Under the pieces are notes generated by a model. It was not told the DNA's origin. It worked only from the letters and a program-made list of their open reading frames with translations, and did no database searches. Source: Candidatus Aquicultor sp. (lineage in GTDB: Bacteria; Actinomycetota; Aquicultoria; Aquicultorales; Aquicultoraceae). Taken from it: 64,000 nucleotides of DNA. Within the stretch, counting starts at the first letter, position 1. Each line of letters opens with the position of its first letter. A program made the position numbers and the translations under genes. Below, in pieces: positions 48,457 to 56,602 of the stretch. The stretch spans positions 213,634 through 277,633 of the forward strand of contig DASXVE010000034.1 in the NCBI GenBank assembly GCA_036504445.1, given 5' to 3'.

Positions 48457-48579
48457 GTGACGATAGAGCAAATAGTCGCTTTGGTGATTTTAGTCGTCAT
48501 CCTTGGCTTTGCATACCTGGCATACAGGATATCGACGACGCAAGACGACCAGCAGGAAGGCCCAAAGGCCGAAGAATAG
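48457..48579 (+). CDS. Small single-helix membrane protein, 40 residues
   Basis: This small frame starts at GTG 48457, directly behind an excellent TTAGGAGGTACAC, nine bases after proA. The peptide has one hydrophobic helix (IVALVILVVILGFAYLAY) and an acidic, Gln-rich tail (TTQDDQQEGPKAEE). The ribosome binding site, spacing and membrane-protein logic argue that it is real. No family is recognised. It is the last gene of the proBA operon before a terminator. Confidence 0.65.
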   Translation: MTIEQIVALVILVVILGFAYLAYRISTTQDDQQEGPKAEE

Positions 48580-48603
48580 ATACAAAAGAGTAAATAAGTA
48601 GAT

Positions 48604-48637
48604 AAAAATCTCTGGGTATAAACCCAGAGATTTTTAT
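48604..48637. terminator. Bidirectional terminator
   Basis: AAAAATCTCTGGGT pairs with ACCCAGAGATTTTT around an ATAA loop. It lies between the proBA operon and the convergent CBS gene and can end both. Confidence 0.92.
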
Positions 48638-48669
48638 CTTGGAATCTATATATTATCGTGCGTTGCATA

Positions 48670-49107
48670 TTACGCAGCCCGCCGTGGATGCGCCGGCTCT
48701 GAAACCTCTTCCAGGATTTCCCCGGCCTGATCAATATTTTGTGTACGTACCGCTATATCACCAAGTGAGATAACACCGATCAGCACGCCGTTATCGTCTA
48801 CGATAGGAAGTCTTCTTATCTTAAACCGCTCCATAACCATGGCGGCGTCGTTAATATCGGTGTCGGGTGAGACTATCTGCAGATTACCGCTCATAATCTC
48901 GCCAATACTGTCGTCTTCGATATCGAGATCCTCTGCGACGGCGCGCAGAACTATATCGCGGTCGGTGACAACTCCAACGAGAATATCACCGTCTAGAATT
49001 GGCATAAAGCCCACGTCAAGATCCCGCATGGATGCTGCGACCCCGTCAATTGGGTCTGTTACCTGGACACTTTCCGGGTTTTTTGTCATGATCTCGTTTA
49101 CGTTCAT
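48670..49107 (-). CDS. CBS-domain pair protein
   Basis: The 145-residue protein has two CBS domains: IMTKNPESVQVTDPIDGVAASMRDLDVGFMPILDGDILVGVVTDRDIVLRA, and a second ending VDDNGVLIGVISLGDIAVR. Such pairs bind adenosine nucleotides and serve as energy or ion-strength sensors. The ATG at 49107 follows a perfect GGAGGTGAA; the open frame upstream is not translated in my view. It is a single gene. The C terminus (QAGEILEEVSEP) is variable. Confidence 0.9.
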   Translation of the reverse strand: MNVNEIMTKNPESVQVTDPIDGVAASMRDLDVGFMPILDGDILVGVVTDRDIVLRAVAEDLDIEDDSIGEIMSGNLQIVSPDTDINDAAMVMERFKIRRLPIVDDNGVLIGVISLGDIAVRTQNIDQAGEILEEVSEPAHPRRAA

Positions 49108-49272
49108 CAAGTTCACCTCCCACGCTCCTACACATATTCGGTATTCCCATTTATTTTGTGCTAAAAACAATCAAAATCCACACCGGTAATAGCGTGTAGT
49201 GTGCGAAATGGCTTGCTAAGCGCACTTCTTAGCGTTAACATAATCTGTAAGACAAACATAGGGGGCTGGTGT

Positions 49273-49725
49273 ATGGATAGCAATCTTTTAACTGCCGTAA
49301 TATTCGGCGTGGTATCATTAATCGCTCTGTTTTTAATGGTTAGGCTTGTGATAGCCTTTATCAAAGAAAGAGAACCGGCGGCGGAAGCGGCACAAGATGA
49401 ACTCCTAGCGTCGCCCGTGACTGGTAATGAGCAAACCGGCGAGGCCGAACCCGCAGGCAGCTCAACGCTCGGCATGGTAACGATCATCGAACCGGCAAGC
49501 GCAGTAGAGGAACCCGCAGCTGCAGCGGAAGAACCGGTTGCAACAAAACCGGCCGGTAAGAACCAGATACTAGATGTCGAAGGTACATCAAACGATGTTG
49601 CCGTAGATGGCGGCGAACCTGAAAACGATACGGCACAGCAGGCCGAGGATGAGGGTAAGGCTGCCGATATAAGCGGTATTGAAGCCGTTCTCTCAAAATA
49701 TCTCGATGAAGACGAGAAATCATAG
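49273..49725 (+). CDS. Membrane-anchored acidic protein of unknown function
   Basis: The 150-residue protein has one N-terminal membrane helix (LLTAVIFGVVSLIALFLMVRLVIAF), then a low-complexity acidic tail rich in Ala, Glu, Pro and Thr, with a C-terminal short helix (ISGIEAVLSKYLDEDEKS). The topology suggests the tail is cytoplasmic (positive KER after the helix). I know no family. ATG 49273 is preferred, since GGGGGCTGGTGT precedes it; the open frame begins 24 codons earlier. A terminator follows. Confidence 0.6.
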   Translation: MDSNLLTAVIFGVVSLIALFLMVRLVIAFIKEREPAAEAAQDELLASPVTGNEQTGEAEPAGSSTLGMVTIIEPASAVEEPAAAAEEPVATKPAGKNQILDVEGTSNDVAVDGGEPENDTAQQAEDEGKAADISGIEAVLSKYLDEDEKS

Positions 49726-49749
49726 GCACTAATTCTAGACAATAACCGA

Positions 49750-49782
49750 TCAAGCCGGAGATGAATCTCCGGCTTCTTTTTG
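49750..49782 (+). terminator. Rho-independent terminator
   Basis: AGCCGGAGA pairs with TCTCCGGCT around a TGAA loop, followed by a T-rich run. It ends the transcript of the acidic membrane protein. Confidence 0.88.
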
Positions 49783-49873
49783 CGCTTAAAAAGCGAATTT
49801 AGCGCAGGTAAGGTTAATATGGCATTTGCATTTCGGGTATACTCACTCTATACGAGTATCGGAGGCATAAAGC

Positions 49874-50815
49874 GTGATAAGTGTGCGAGATAGATTCGTC
49901 GGATGTTTATTTGGCCTGACCATAGGGGATGCGCTTGGCTCACGGTTGGAGGGGTATTCCACGGAGTCGGTCCGGCGTGCCACCTTGGGCATGGGTGATT
50001 TTCTTGATGAAATATGGCGCTGGAGCGACGGTAAATGGACAGACGATACCAAAATGGCAATTGCGCTTGCCAAAAGCATTGCCAATGCCGGCGATTTTAA
50101 TTCTGAGCGGGCCGCGAGTAGTTACCTGGCATGGTATGATTCCGGCGATTGGCGGGGCATTGGAAGCACGACGCAGCAGGCTCTCGCCAACCTGAAAGAG
50201 GGCGCGGATTGGCGTTCGAGCGGCATAAAAGCGGATTGGGCTGCCGGAAACGGTACCGCCATGCGGGTTGCACCCATTGGACTACTCGACATGCGCAATT
50301 CTGCTAAGCTCCGGGAAGACGCACGAAACGACGCAATTATAACCCACAACAATCATGAAGCCATACAGGGTAGCATTGCGGTTGCGTATGTTATATCGCG
50401 CCTGGTCAGCAATATCAACGATCTGCGGGATTTAATTCCGTCAACCGTGGAATTTCTCGAACCATCCGATATACTGCTACAACTCGAAGCTGCCCAGAAG
50501 CTTCTTGAACAAGGAACACCGGTGGACGATGCGCTTGTAGAGCTTGGAACCAGCGGTTATGTAGTCGAGACCGTTCCAAGTGCTCTCTACAGCTTTTTAG
50601 CAAATCCGGGGAGCTTTGAAACGGTTGTCTACCACGCAATCTATGCGGGAAACGATACGGATACGACTGCCGCTATTGCCGGTGCCTTTGCAGGCGCGCA
50701 CCTGGGTATTCAAGGCATTCCTCTTTCTTGGCGCACCGAGGTCGAGGGCTCCGATACTATACGTCACCTGGCACAAGAAATTTATGATCTGGCCGTTCAA
50801 AGCGCCGCCGCATAG
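49874..50815 (+). CDS. ADP-ribosylglycohydrolase (DraG-like)
   Basis: The 313-residue protein belongs to the ADP-ribosylglycohydrolase family, which removes ADP-ribose from proteins or small molecules. The metal-binding signatures are present: GLTIGDALGSRLEGY near the start, WTDDTKMAIALAKS, GNGTAMRVAPIGL, THNNHEAIQGS and the C-terminal GNDTDTTAAIAGAFAGA. The GTG start lies eight bases after GGAGG. The target is unknown; no DraT or NAD-dependent ADP-ribosyltransferase is seen nearby. Confidence 0.92.
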   Translation: MISVRDRFVGCLFGLTIGDALGSRLEGYSTESVRRATLGMGDFLDEIWRWSDGKWTDDTKMAIALAKSIANAGDFNSERAASSYLAWYDSGDWRGIGSTTQQALANLKEGADWRSSGIKADWAAGNGTAMRVAPIGLLDMRNSAKLREDARNDAIITHNNHEAIQGSIAVAYVISRLVSNINDLRDLIPSTVEFLEPSDILLQLEAAQKLLEQGTPVDDALVELGTSGYVVETVPSALYSFLANPGSFETVVYHAIYAGNDTDTTAAIAGAFAGAHLGIQGIPLSWRTEVEGSDTIRHLAQEIYDLAVQSAAA

Positions 50816-50932
50816 TCCACTCTCGGTACGAACAGGTAATCCGGAAAAGTATTTATGATATATGGGCGTTTGCATAGCATACGGTATACTTGCTTATAGC
50901 CGATGGCAATAGCAGAACATAAGGATTTAATA

Positions 50933-51583
50933 ATGGATATAAGGGCTTTTATTTTTGATATCGACGGTACGCTCGTCGACACGACCATGTTTCATATACA
51001 ATCCTGGATGCAGGCGTTCGAGAAGTCCGGTATAGAGTTATATGCGGATGATATCCAGCCGCAGATAGGTAGACGTGCCGTCGAAATAGCACAAGCACTT
51101 CTGCCGGAAGCAGGGCAAGACGCGGCCCAAACCATTGTCGAGGAGAAATGGCGGATATATAAGCAGTATCTACCTGCCGTTAAACCGTTTCCCGGGGTGA
51201 AAGAGCTCTTTACGCTCCTTAAAGAACGCGGCATAAAAACGGCGCTTGCAACTTCAACCATACGCCGTGACGCCGATTACTATAGCGACCTGCTCTCCAT
51301 CAAATCCATGCTGGATGCAGTGGTAACAGGTGAAGACACACAACGCTCAAAGCCCGATCCGGAGATATTCCTAAAAGCCGCCGCCGAGCTCAATGTAAGC
51401 CCGGAGCACGCAGTTGTAGTAGGCGATAGTCCCCATGATATAAAAGCGGGTGTCGCTGCCGGGATGTTTACCATAGGAGTAATAACCGGGGGATATCCCG
51501 AAGCCACGCTCAAATCGGCAGGCGCCGGTAAGATTTACCGCGATATCGCAGATATTCTCGCACATATTAGCGATGTCTTATAA
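50933..51583 (+). CDS. HAD-family phosphatase
   Basis: The 216-residue protein is a haloacid dehalogenase-type phosphatase of the PGMB/Gph group. It has motif I FIFDIDGTLVD, motif II (ALATSTIR), motif III with Lys (RSKPDPEIFL) and motif IV (VVVGDSPHDIKAG). Phosphoglycolate, pyrophosphate or a sugar phosphate could be the substrate. ATG 50933 has AAGGAT eight bases upstream, while the earlier ATG 50903 has none. It may be co-transcribed with the ADP-ribosylglycohydrolase, 118 bases upstream. Confidence 0.9.
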   Translation: MDIRAFIFDIDGTLVDTTMFHIQSWMQAFEKSGIELYADDIQPQIGRRAVEIAQALLPEAGQDAAQTIVEEKWRIYKQYLPAVKPFPGVKELFTLLKERGIKTALATSTIRRDADYYSDLLSIKSMLDAVVTGEDTQRSKPDPEIFLKAAAELNVSPEHAVVVGDSPHDIKAGVAAGMFTIGVITGGYPEATLKSAGAGKIYRDIADILAHISDVL

Positions 51584-51921
51584 GCTGGAAACTCTTACAA
51601 ACCACAAACACCTCAAGACCTTAACCGGCCCAATCGCTTAGCGCCATGCAGCCGCAGGCAAGTCTCTTTAACTATGCAATAAAACCTTAGTAGAATCGCT
51701 TGACTCCTATACGCTGATGCGCTACGATGCATTTGTGCTAAAGCATATAGGCGCCTAATGATACTGATCTAAGCCCGCAAACAGATCACGACACACAACA
51801 AGCAAACGAAAAAGCAGTGAGTAAATTCCAGAGAATAATGGGAAGTGGTTAGAGACAAGCAGCAGGTGGTAAGCGGTAAACAGCAAGCGGCAATTAGTTA
51901 TATTTAAAAGGGGGTAAGCGG
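51584..51921. promoter_or_regulatory. Promoter and leader region of the tasA-sipW pair
   Basis: No gene is seen in these 338 bases. TTGACT (51700-51705) and TACGAT (51723-51728), 17 bases apart, are a plausible sigma-A promoter, leaving a leader of about 190 bases. The part before the start codon is Gly/Ala-codon-free, purine-rich repetitive sequence (several AAGCGG and AGCAGG-like units, 51840-51900). Confidence 0.55.
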
Positions 51922-52443
51922 ATGAAGAAGCTAATGGTGGTGCTCTTGGGGATTACGCTGGTGGCATCGATGCTTGTAGGTGGTGTGTTCGCGTATATGA
52001 CGGCAGAGGCCGAGAACATGGATAACACCATCACATCGGGGGCGATGTGTTTAGGGACCGATCCTGAGCCGTTTATGCAGCTTTCCGGTATTATGCCCGG
52101 GGGGCCGGCCCAGGAATGTACGGTAACAGTGTTCAGCGGAAAGCCGACCAAGTTTTTCTATAAGGTACAGGCTGTGCGTCAGACCGGCACAAGTACTAAA
52201 CTATGGAATGCGGTGATGGTTGAAGTTAAAGACACAACGACCAACGAGGTTTGGTCGGGTCCTTTGAGTTCTATGGCAACCGGTTGGCTTGCTAAGCAGG
52301 AAGGTGTTGCGGGCGGGGGCCCCAACAATGGGCGAATCGTGAATTTCAAGGTATGGATACCGCAAGAAGCCGACGTCGATGAGGAAACAACAGCCACGGC
52401 GAAATTCCAGTTCAATGCAGAGCAATGGCGCCCTGTAAGCTAG
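51922..52443 (+). CDS. TasA/CalY-like protein with SipW-type signal peptide
   Basis: The 173-residue protein has a signal peptide (residues 1-25, MKKLMVVLLGITLVAS...GGVFAY) followed by the typical MTAEAENMDNTITSGAM stretch of SipW-dependent secreted proteins such as TasA and camelysin. The mature part is beta-rich, with PGGPAQECTVTVFSG and NFKVWIPQEADVDEETTATAKFQF. It is shorter than TasA. In Bacillus such proteins form matrix fibres or are surface metalloproteases; no protease motif is visible here. AAAAGGGGGT precedes the ATG. The gene for its probable signal peptidase follows after 16 bases. Confidence 0.8.
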   Translation: MKKLMVVLLGITLVASMLVGGVFAYMTAEAENMDNTITSGAMCLGTDPEPFMQLSGIMPGGPAQECTVTVFSGKPTKFFYKVQAVRQTGTSTKLWNAVMVEVKDTTTNEVWSGPLSSMATGWLAKQEGVAGGGPNNGRIVNFKVWIPQEADVDEETTATAKFQFNAEQWRPVS

Positions 52444-52459
52444 AGATAGGGGGGCGGTT

Positions 52460-53074
52460 ATGATCCGTTTGATGGCTTCAGCAAGGGATAGAGTTAGAAG
52501 GGGGACGTTGCTGGACAAAGCTCTATGTGCGGCAACAATTACCTTAGTCGGTGTTTTTTTGATAGGTTTCACTTATATAGCTTGTGGTCGGGCAGGTCTT
52601 CTCATCGTTAAGACCGACAGCATGCAGCCACATATGCCGGCGGGCTCGCTGATGGTATTTAAAACTGCAAATATCCAAAGTGTGTTCCCGGGGCAAATCG
52701 TCGTATATAGAGATGGGCGTTCGCCAAACGTGCTCATAAGCCACCGTGTTATAGGTACGAGCATTGATAACGGAAGTGTGTACTTGCGTACGAAGGGGGA
52801 CAGCAATAATCATACCGATGAGGTCTTGGTTGATGAACGCCGGCTGGTTGGAGCAGCGGTTTTTGTGATACCTGGTGTCGGCCGCGCGCTTGCTTTTGCC
52901 AGAACACCGATTGGGATGTTGGTATTGAACACGATGCTTGTTTTGCTGGTCCTACTCATTCTTGTAGATAAGATTAGGGCAAACGAGCGCGTTCGTGTTG
53001 TGGCTGCATATGCAGAAGGTGAACAGCTCCATCCACGTTCTATGGCTGACAGACGTGCGGCAGAGCTCGGCTAG
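52460..53074 (+). CDS. sipW: SipW-type signal peptidase I
   Basis: This 204-residue membrane protease has the S26B pattern: catalytic Ser in VKTDSMQPHMPAGSL, and ISHRVIG with His in place of the bacterial general-base Lys, as in SipW and ER-type peptidases. Two membrane helices flank the catalytic domain (AATITLVGVFLIGFTYIA, and near the C terminus LVLNTMLVLLVLLILV). It presumably processes the preceding TasA-like protein. GGGGGGCGG precedes the ATG. Confidence 0.9.
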   Translation: MIRLMASARDRVRRGTLLDKALCAATITLVGVFLIGFTYIACGRAGLLIVKTDSMQPHMPAGSLMVFKTANIQSVFPGQIVVYRDGRSPNVLISHRVIGTSIDNGSVYLRTKGDSNNHTDEVLVDERRLVGAAVFVIPGVGRALAFARTPIGMLVLNTMLVLLVLLILVDKIRANERVRVVAAYAEGEQLHPRSMADRRAAELG

Positions 53075-53113
53075 AGAACCGCAGGGCACTCAATATACGG
53101 AAAGGCTGGTTAA

Positions 53114-53142
53114 ATAAAAAAGCCGGCTGAAAAGCCGGCTCT
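53114..53142 (-). terminator. Rho-independent terminator (minus-strand gene)
   Basis: GCCGGCT arms around TGAAAA form a palindromic stem; on the minus strand the stem is followed by T6. It terminates the minus-strand gene at 53178-53492 and may slow plus-strand transcription from sipW. Confidence 0.8.
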
Positions 53143-53177
53143 AATGGTTCCATAAATGCATTTATCGAAGAGGTAAG

Positions 53178-53492
53178 TTAGATACTACCGCCAGGTATAA
53201 GCGTAAGGTGTTTTTTTGAGTGGATTTTCTGCGGCTCTTCTTCTTTGGCATCGCCCTCGATCGATTCATAATTAAGGCGATGCAGGTATTGCCGTAGGTG
53301 AAGGCCGACAGTTTCGATGTATTGTAAATCGAAATTCCTCTTTTGCGATGCAACTTTGAGAGCCATCTCAAGGATATCATCGTCGAGGTACAGAATAAGT
53401 TCACATTCTTTTAGGAAGATATCACGCTCTTCACTGATGAGCCTTAAGCTGCTATATGATTCCCAGAGCTTCAAGAATTCTTGATTAACCAT
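53178..53492 (-). CDS. Hypothetical helical protein, 104 residues
   Basis: I do not recognise this protein. It is helical and charged, with a core (ERDIFLKECELILYLDDDILEMALKVASQKRNFDLQYIETVGLHLRQYLHRL) that could be a small regulatory or partner-binding domain, then a polar tail ending LTLIPGGSI. ATG 53492 has AGGAATGTG upstream; an ATG nine bases earlier has a worse distance. It lies 85 bases downstream of the big phosphatase gene in the same direction, with its own terminator. Confidence 0.6.
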   Translation of the reverse strand: MVNQEFLKLWESYSSLRLISEERDIFLKECELILYLDDDILEMALKVASQKRNFDLQYIETVGLHLRQYLHRLNYESIEGDAKEEEPQKIHSKKHLTLIPGGSI

Positions 53493-53577
53493 AATACACA
53501 TTCCTATAGTTTATTTGCACTATAGGTACACTATCGGCAGGTTAACCAGGTGGCTTAAGTACAATATACAGTCATTA

Positions 53578-56319
53578 CTAGCGATGCTTAAGAACCAGAA
53601 TCGCAATATCGTCTTCGAGTTTACCTTCAGCAAATTCGAGGCAAGCCTGGATTATGGCGTCTGCAACACCTTGCGCAGACTTTGCCGCCGATTTTTCAAT
53701 TACACTTATCAGGCGCTCCTCACCGAAGAATTCATGCCCCCGCCGTGCCTCGGTAGTTCCGTCGGTAAAGGTAACAAGCATACTTCCGGGGGACATGTGC
53801 GCAACTTGTTCATGGTAGTTATAATTCGTGAGCAAACAGAGAGCGGGGTCTGCGCTCGGTAGCTGAAAACATCCATTCTTTTGGCTGTCAAAGTGGCAGG
53901 GATGTGGGTGCCCGGCATTTGTGTATACGATCTGCCCGGTTTCATAATCATAGACGGCGCAAAATACCGTTACGAATGTGCTTTTACCAAGTTGCCTGCT
54001 AAGCGATGAATTCGCTTGTGACAGAGCAAAACCGGGTGATGGGTATTGGTAAAGAAAAGTCCGGATGATGCACTTAACCATTGCTGTTGCCGCCGCCGCT
54101 TCAATGCCCTTGCCACTGACGTCTCCTATAGAGATCGCATATTTGTTGTTAGGTAGAGCAATAACATCATAGAAATCACCGCCGACTTGCGCTTCTTTGG
54201 TTGACGATTCATAAAAAGCGCCAAGCTCGGTATTCTTAATAGGCGGCAATTTCATTGGCAAAAGACTTCGCTGCAGGGCTTCGGCGATATGTCGTTCACG
54301 CTCAAGCTCAGTTTTCGTCTGCATGTACAGCTGCGCATTCTGGATCGCTATAGTTGCTTGCCCGGCGATTCCCTTAGCGATCTCGATCTCGTGGTTGGTA
54401 AAGTGGTGGGTGTACCGGCTGCCAAAACACATTACTCCGAGAAGCACATTGCCTCGCATCAGGGGCATGACCAGAGCTGATTCAGTTTTAATGCGGTCAA
54501 GGAAATTGTGAAACTCCGGAGATATCGATGGGTCGCTTTTGTCCGCAACTACCAGAGTGCCGTTCGTAAGCTTCATAGCCTCAGGACATTCCTTAAATAG
54601 CTGAAACCGCATCCCAACCGGCAGAAGCGCACCGTAGCTCGTCGCCATGACCAGCTCTTCATGGGCGGGGTCGAACATACCAATATTAGAATGGTCGAGG
54701 CCGGTGCTCTTGACCGCGGCGTTAACAAGCTCATTGAGTGTTTCTTTAATATCGAGCGAGCGGCCGATTGTCTCCGACGCTTTGAGAAGTATGTGAGATG
54801 TCCCAAGCGACTCCTGAAGCTGTTTATGCAGAACAGCATGCTCGATGGCAACCGAGGCCTTGGTGGCAATCGCCTCGATAAGGCTCTGATGGTACTCATC
54901 GATAACCTTATCAGATGACAGGAAGCAGACGCCTATGACAGCTGTCACTTTGCCATTCGTGAGTACAGGCACCAACAAGAACCCCCGGGGACTGCTTTGT
55001 GAGGCTACATCTTTTATATTAGTCGATGCTTCTTGAATCGTTGTGCGGAGCCGCACACTGTTCTTAACCATATCGTTGGCGACTTTAGTGCAACTTGCAA
55101 TGGTTTCCTCGGGCAGTTTGTATGAGCTGAGTGCTTCAATTCTGCCGCTCTGCCTATCGATAACACCGGCAAATCCGGCATCGGCACCTGAGAACTCTGC
55201 TGCATGTTCTGCAATCTTAGCCAACAAATCATCGAGATTGAGCAGCGAGGTAATCTCAAGCGTAACCGCACTGAGCTTTTCAAGGTCCTGGGCTCGCTCA
55301 AGAAGCTCGCGTTCTGAAGCCCTAACTTTGCTAAAGAGGCGTGCGTTTTGCACGGCGATTGCAGTTGGATGCGAAATAGTCGATAGGAGCGAGGCATCAT
55401 GCTCATTGAATTTCCTGGTTGGGGATGTGCTCATAACCGCAACGGCGCCAAGTACTTCTTTATCAAAGAGAAACGGAGCTGCAATGAGGGCTTGAACGCC
55501 GTATTCGACGAGAGGGCTAAAGCGGCCACGCGACTGATAGTCATTGATGATCGTGGGCTTTTGGGATAGCTCTACGACTTCAAAACTTACTTGTATGAGC
55601 TCTTTATTTTGCTCTTTAATTGCTTCAGGAAGCCCATAAACTTCAAAGTTAGTAAGCTTCTGCAAACGCTGGTCGTAAACCCCGATAACACCGGCGTTTC
55701 CTTCAAGCAGCTTGGTTGCTTGCTCGATGACGTTATGGAGAACGTCCGGCATCTCAAGGCTCGACGTTAGTTGCAGCGTGGTTTCGTTTATCGCTTCCAG
55801 TTCACGCAGGGCGCGTTGTTGCTCGTGTTTGGCTTCTATGTGGTGAGTTACGTCATGTATTATTACCTGCACGAGCGGTCTTCCGTTATCAGGAATCGTC
55901 GAGGCGGCTAGTTCAACGGTCGCCACGGATCCATCCTGTTTCCTAAGCTGAAAGCATGATACCGTTTGTGTAAAGCCCTTGGTGATTGCTTCCTCGAATG
56001 TCTGCTTTGCTTGAACTGGATCGAATGGCAAGAGTTTACTTACCTTCAAGCCTCTAATACCGGCCTTGCTATAGCCGGTAAGTTTTTCACCGCGCCGGTT
56101 AATATCGATAATTGTCCATCCGTTTGGGTCAACAAGATACATTGCCTCATTTGCGTTTTCAAACAGGTTGCGATAAAAAAAGTGCCTTCGCTTTCTATGT
56201 GGCCGCATGACCGTAAGACTAAAAATACATAAACCAAGTAGACCGAGCAGTGGGCGGGCAAGAGAGGCCCTTCCTTCCTTAATGCCATTTTTGCCGGGCT
56301 TCACAGAAAAAATTTTCAT
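53578..56319 (-). CDS. PAS-GAF3-SpoIIE phosphatase (PP2C-type) sensor
   Basis: The 913-residue protein has one hydrophobic helix (LLGLLGLCIFSLTVM, about 27-41), a PAS domain (FENANEAMYLVDPNGWTIIDINRRGEKLTGYS), three GAF domains (about 185-330, 350-500 and 520-670, with IAIQNAQLY at the end of the last), a short coiled link (ERERHIAEALQRSLLP) and a C-terminal SpoIIE/PP2C phosphatase: AQVGGDFYDVI, ISIGDVSGKGIEAA, TYTNAGHPHP-like region and VTFTDGTTEAR. It most likely dephosphorylates an anti-sigma antagonist in response to a signal; none is encoded nearby. ACGGGGCG precedes the ATG. Confidence 0.9.
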   Translation of the reverse strand: MKIFSVKPGKNGIKEGRASLARPLLGLLGLCIFSLTVMRPHRKRRHFFYRNLFENANEAMYLVDPNGWTIIDINRRGEKLTGYSKAGIRGLKVSKLLPFDPVQAKQTFEEAITKGFTQTVSCFQLRKQDGSVATVELAASTIPDNGRPLVQVIIHDVTHHIEAKHEQQRALRELEAINETTLQLTSSLEMPDVLHNVIEQATKLLEGNAGVIGVYDQRLQKLTNFEVYGLPEAIKEQNKELIQVSFEVVELSQKPTIINDYQSRGRFSPLVEYGVQALIAAPFLFDKEVLGAVAVMSTSPTRKFNEHDASLLSTISHPTAIAVQNARLFSKVRASERELLERAQDLEKLSAVTLEITSLLNLDDLLAKIAEHAAEFSGADAGFAGVIDRQSGRIEALSSYKLPEETIASCTKVANDMVKNSVRLRTTIQEASTNIKDVASQSSPRGFLLVPVLTNGKVTAVIGVCFLSSDKVIDEYHQSLIEAIATKASVAIEHAVLHKQLQESLGTSHILLKASETIGRSLDIKETLNELVNAAVKSTGLDHSNIGMFDPAHEELVMATSYGALLPVGMRFQLFKECPEAMKLTNGTLVVADKSDPSISPEFHNFLDRIKTESALVMPLMRGNVLLGVMCFGSRYTHHFTNHEIEIAKGIAGQATIAIQNAQLYMQTKTELERERHIAEALQRSLLPMKLPPIKNTELGAFYESSTKEAQVGGDFYDVIALPNNKYAISIGDVSGKGIEAAAATAMVKCIIRTFLYQYPSPGFALSQANSSLSRQLGKSTFVTVFCAVYDYETGQIVYTNAGHPHPCHFDSQKNGCFQLPSADPALCLLTNYNYHEQVAHMSPGSMLVTFTDGTTEARRGHEFFGEERLISVIEKSAAKSAQGVADAIIQACLEFAEGKLEDDIAILVLKHR

Positions 56320-56602
56320 ATACGCCCCGTTTAGATTAGCATAACGGATATATGGCCATCACGCTTAACTTATACCCGCCTAGACCACTTCAAAACTACT
56401 GTACGATGCGAACAATGGCTGATGTCGCGTTAACGCTCCAGGAAAAAACTATACTTCGGCCACTCGCACCATCCATCGGATACATTGGGGGAACGCTCAT
56501 GCTTAACCAGGGAAGCCCGACCGATACGAGGTTTGCAGATCGTAATACTACCGCTATCCTATAAGCTAACGATAAACTTGAGGCTCAGCTTATCCAGGCT
56601 GG
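56320..56602. other. Intergenic region between phosphatase and nadE, no gene seen
   Basis: The 283 bases hold only a 70-codon open frame on the plus strand without ribosome binding site or family resemblance, which I reject. Promoter elements for the phosphatase gene should lie at the left side on the minus strand; I see no clear boxes. Confidence 0.3.

Noticed and set aside
47656..48471. 271-codon open frame on the minus strand
   Set aside because: It is antisense to proA and has no ribosome binding site or family resemblance.
56352..56564. 70-codon open frame on the plus strand
   Set aside because: No ribosome binding site, no hydrophobic or conserved pattern; it lies in a promoter-type gap.
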